Assembly (NCBI GenBank): GCA_026986235.1 | Contig: JALSOY010000199.1 | Coordinates: 1-9,003 of the forward strand | Length of the DNA: 9,003 nucleotides | Source: Caldifarciminota bacterium | Lineage (GTDB): Bacteria > Hydrothermota > Hydrothermia > B15-G9 > WFZT01 | Direction: 5' to 3' | Part shown: positions 6,431-9,003 of the stretch, piece by piece | How the letters are laid out: every line of letters starts with the position of its first letter | Position numbering within the stretch: position 1 is the first letter of the stretch | The notes under the pieces: generated by a model | What the model saw: only the letters and a program-made list of their open reading frames with translations | Told to the model about the DNA's origin: nothing | Database searches by the model: none | Position numbers and translations under genes: made by a program

Positions 6431-9003
6431 TCAGGTTATGATCTGGATTTTAGATGAGCGTGTTTCAGAATCTCTCGTCACAAGGATCTGTGAAGGCACG
6501 AGGTGGCGGAATTTTCTTACATGAGTGATGAGTCCCACGAGCTTTCCCGATCTCTGAATCTCCTCGAATACTCTTCCCACGGCGTCCTGGAGGTCATCAT
6601 CCAGTGTGCCAAATCCCTCATCTATAAAGAAAAAGTCTATGCTTCTCGTGCTCCTTCGCTGAATGTAAAGGGAAAAGGAAATAGCAAGGGCAAAGGAGAC
6701 GATAAACCTTTCGCCTCCGGAGAGGGACCTCGTGGACCTCGGATGACCGGTAAAGGAGTCAAAGATCTGAAAATCCATCTCGTCCCCGCGAGTGCCCACA
6801 ATGATTAACCTCCCGCCGGTCAGATCCTTCAGGAACCCATTGGCTTCACGAATTATCTCACTCAGGTAAAATCTTGCCACAAACCGGGAAAATTTCTTGC
6901 CGTGGAAAAGTGAATGGAGCACAGACAGGTATTTTTCCTGCCTCCTGTATTCTGAAAGCTCCTCTTCGAGTTCCTTCTTTTTCTCAAGCTTTTCCTTTCC
7001 TTCCTCTATCATTCTTCCGATTTCTCCAAGTCTCAGGCTCAGACCTTCGAGTTTTGCCGAAACATCGTTAACTTCCTTTCTGGTTTTCTCAGGTTCGTTG
7101 TCGGGAAGCTCTTTTAGAGGGAGTTTCATGACTTCCTCGTCTATCCTTTTAAACCCTGCTTCAAGGTCATTGAGGCTCTTCTCGTACTCTCTGACAACCC
7201 TCCGCATTTTCTCAATTTCTTCCTCTGGCAGGATAGACCTTTTTAGTTCTTCTGGCGTCATGTTAAGTCTTTTTGCCGCTTCTTCAAGTTTTTTCGTGCT
7301 TTCCCTGAGGTTTCTCTCAACCTCTGAAAGAAGTCCATAGTTTTTCGTAAGTGCGTTATCCACCTCTTCAAAGGCCTTTTTTGAGTTTTCAAAATTTGTG
7401 AGCAGGGAGTTTTTTTGGTTCTCAAGTTCTTTTAACTTCCTTGAGGCCTCTTTAAGAACTTCGTCTGGCTGTTGATTTCCCGTAAGATCGGTTATTTCTT
7501 CCTGAATTTTTTTCATGAGGTCCCGGGTTTGTCTCCTCTCTGTTTTCAATACCGCAAGTTTATTCTGAAATCCCTGAAGTTTTCGTAGCCTTTCGCTCAG
7601 TGCACTCTCTTTTTTCATCAGTTTTTCTATCTCTTTCTTTCGGAGTTTTACCTCTCTGGTCATCTTTATAAGGCATTCGAGGTTATCACAATCAAACTCA
7701 TCTATATACTTTTGAACTTTCTCCTCCATGCTTTTCAGCTTCCCGAGGATCCTCGCTCTCTCCCTCTCGAAGTTATCTCTGGCATTTTCAAGGTTTTCTA
7801 AAAGTTTTTCGACCTCGGTTTTAATCTGAATGAGGTTCTTTTCTCTTTCGTAGAGTTTCAGAACTTTCTCCTTGAGTTTCTGGATCTCGCCGGTATCAAC
7901 CCTTTTTCTTGCAGGGGCCGGGTGGTGGGTAGAGCCACAAACGGGGCAGGGCTCTCCCTCTTTGAGGTCCTCAACGAGGGTAACGGCAAGATTCAGGTGT
8001 TCTTTTTCCCTCAAAAGTTTTTCTGTTCTTTCTTTTTCTTCTTCCACCTCTTTTAAAATTTCATCGAGTGCCCTGACAGGGTCTTCTGTATCCCGTGGGA
8101 GACCCGCTCTTTTTAATATTTTTTCAACTTTTAAGGTAATTTTTCCTCTCTCCTCCCTGAACCTCTCCTCCTGATTTCTAAGGTCTTCTTTTGTATGTTC
8201 GTACTCTGTTTTCAAAGAGTTCAATTCGGGTTCAAGATTAATAAGCTTCTCCTCTTCTGGAGAAAGCTTAAGATTTTCGATTTTCTCCCTAATTTTTTCC
8301 AGTTCATCTGAAATTTTCCTCAGGTCTTTTAATTTCTCTTCGAAACCTGCGATTTCGGCATTCAGGGTTTTCAGCCTTCTTTCGAGCTCATCAAGATTTT
8401 TTAGTCTCTCTTTAGCCTTTTTTGCATTTTCGATCTTCAGGCGAAGTCCGGATCGGGTTTCCGGGTATTCTTTTCGAATAAATTTTTCCCATTTTTCGCG
8501 ATTTTTTTCAAAATCGGGTCTGGTTTTCGAGAGTTGATTTTTGAGATTCTCCACTGTTTTTTCAAGTTCCACCTTTCTCCGCCGGGCGTCTTCTATCGTT
8601 TTGACGAGTATGGCATAGGGTGAGAGTTTTTCGGCAATTTTAAGTCTTTCGCGTAGATCGTTTATCCGGGGTTCTCTCTGCCTCAGGACACTCAGTTCCC
8701 TTCTGGTCTTTTCTCTTTCTTCCATCAGTTCCTTGAGCTTTTCGAGGATTTTCAGTCTCTCTTCGAGTCTTTTTTTCTCTTCCCTGAGTTTTGCAATCTC
8801 TTCCCTGACTTTTTTTCGATCTTCATTAAGCTTCTGGATTTCCTCGTCAGTTACGCCCTGAAGTTCCAGGTAGGACCTTTCTATGGTTTCAATTTTATTT
8901 TTAACGACTTCTTTTCTATTTTTAACAGCGTAGAAAAGTCTTTCCCCGAAGATGTCGGTACCGAAGATTCTGCCGAGTATTTCAGTTTTTTTGGCGGCAC
9001 CGG
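6431..9003 (-). CDS. sbcC: SbcC (Rad50-like) exonuclease ATPase subunit, C-terminal 856 residues (N-terminus beyond right edge)
   Basis: SbcC pairs with the nuclease SbcD to open and trim DNA hairpins and double-strand ends. The frame is open to the window edge, so the ATG at 8725 is internal. The first visible residues (KKTEILGRIFGTDIFGERL) match the SbcC segment after the N-terminal ATPase half, so roughly 140-150 residues, including Walker A, are missing. Two very long charged coiled-coil arms (about 60-345 and 365-690) flank the zinc hook CPVCG at residues 352-356 (CPVC codons 7948-7937), followed by STHHPAP as in the family. The C-terminal ATPase half has the ABC signature LSGGE at 760-764 (6724-6710), Walker B IDFFFIDE at 788-795, the D-loop region GTLDDD and the switch His in ITHVRKF. 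The protein looks intact and functional. Its stop lies directly against the palindromic repeat array. sbcD is not in the window and would be expected upstream, to the right. Confidence 0.96.
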   Translation of the reverse strand, partial: GAAKKTEILGRIFGTDIFGERLFYAVKNRKEVVKNKIETIERSYLELQGVTDEEIQKLNEDRKKVREEIAKLREEKKRLEERLKILEKLKELMEEREKTRRELSVLRQREPRINDLRERLKIAEKLSPYAILVKTIEDARRRKVELEKTVENLKNQLSKTRPDFEKNREKWEKFIRKEYPETRSGLRLKIENAKKAKERLKNLDELERRLKTLNAEIAGFEEKLKDLRKISDELEKIREKIENLKLSPEEEKLINLEPELNSLKTEYEHTKEDLRNQEERFREERGKITLKVEKILKRAGLPRDTEDPVRALDEILKEVEEEKERTEKLLREKEHLNLAVTLVEDLKEGEPCPVCGSTHHPAPARKRVDTGEIQKLKEKVLKLYEREKNLIQIKTEVEKLLENLENARDNFERERARILGKLKSMEEKVQKYIDEFDCDNLECLIKMTREVKLRKKEIEKLMKKESALSERLRKLQGFQNKLAVLKTERRQTRDLMKKIQEEITDLTGNQQPDEVLKEASRKLKELENQKNSLLTNFENSKKAFEEVDNALTKNYGLLSEVERNLRESTKKLEEAAKRLNMTPEELKRSILPEEEIEKMRRVVREYEKSLNDLEAGFKRIDEEVMKLPLKELPDNEPEKTRKEVNDVSAKLEGLSLRLGEIGRMIEEGKEKLEKKKELEEELSEYRRQEKYLSVLHSLFHGKKFSRFVARFYLSEIIREANGFLKDLTGGRLIIVGTRGDEMDFQIFDSFTGHPRSTRSLSGGERFIVSFALAISFSLYIQRRSTRSIDFFFIDEGFGTLDDDLQDAVGRVFEEIQRSGKLVGLITHVRKFRHLVPSQILVTRDSETRSSKIQIIT

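Noticed and set aside
6897..8174. Plus-strand Ser/Phe-rich open frames opposite sbcC, and similar ones opposite lon, clpX and tig
   Set aside because: They are shadows produced by Glu/Lys-rich coding sequence read on the opposite strand. They have no domain resemblance and no ribosome sites.
6431..8725. SbcC starting at the ATG at 8725
   Set aside because: The same frame is open for another 92 codons to the window edge and these encode recognisable SbcC sequence, so this Met is internal.

Overview
The window is a compact stretch of a bacterial chromosome in which every gene I can support lies on the minus strand, so transcription runs from the right edge toward position 1. The content is housekeeping: protein quality control, plus one DNA-repair gene upstream. 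The presence of trigger factor, ClpXP, LonA, HflX, a sigma70-type promoter and Shine-Dalgarno sites shows a bacterium. Base composition is moderate (mid-40s % GC by eye). The proteins are rich in Glu, Lys and Arg, with many AGA/AGG arginine codons, a style common in thermophiles, but I cannot name the lineage from this sequence.

Layout from right to left: (1) 9003-6431, the C-terminal 856 residues of SbcC (Rad50-like nuclease subunit), whose N-terminus lies outside the window. (2) 6430-6100, a 331-base gap. It holds an array of C-rich/G-rich palindromes: a 92-bp long inverted repeat merging into three 36-bp tandem units that share an identical 16-mer. A terminator-like hairpin follows sbcC, and a near-consensus promoter (TTGACA, 17 bp, TATTAT) lies in front of tig. 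(3) 6099-1, a tightly packed five-gene unit tig-clpP-clpX-lon-hflX, with hflX cut off at the left edge just after its G1 loop.

The five genes read as one operon. tig and clpP overlap by a few bases, clpP and clpX overlap by 23 bases, clpX and lon are 2 bases apart, and lon and hflX are 0 bases apart. Together they cover nascent-chain folding (trigger factor), regulated unfolding and degradation (ClpXP, Lon) and rescue or splitting of stalled ribosomes (HflX).

The window is mostly ordinary and I see no undescribed defence or mobile system. The points most worth a second look are: ClpP has Asn where the catalytic triad normally has Asp; lon and hflX are in the same reading frame, separated only by one TAG codon; the palindromic repeat array between sbcC and tig; and a trigger factor whose FKBP-like prolyl-isomerase domain has lost its usual signature.
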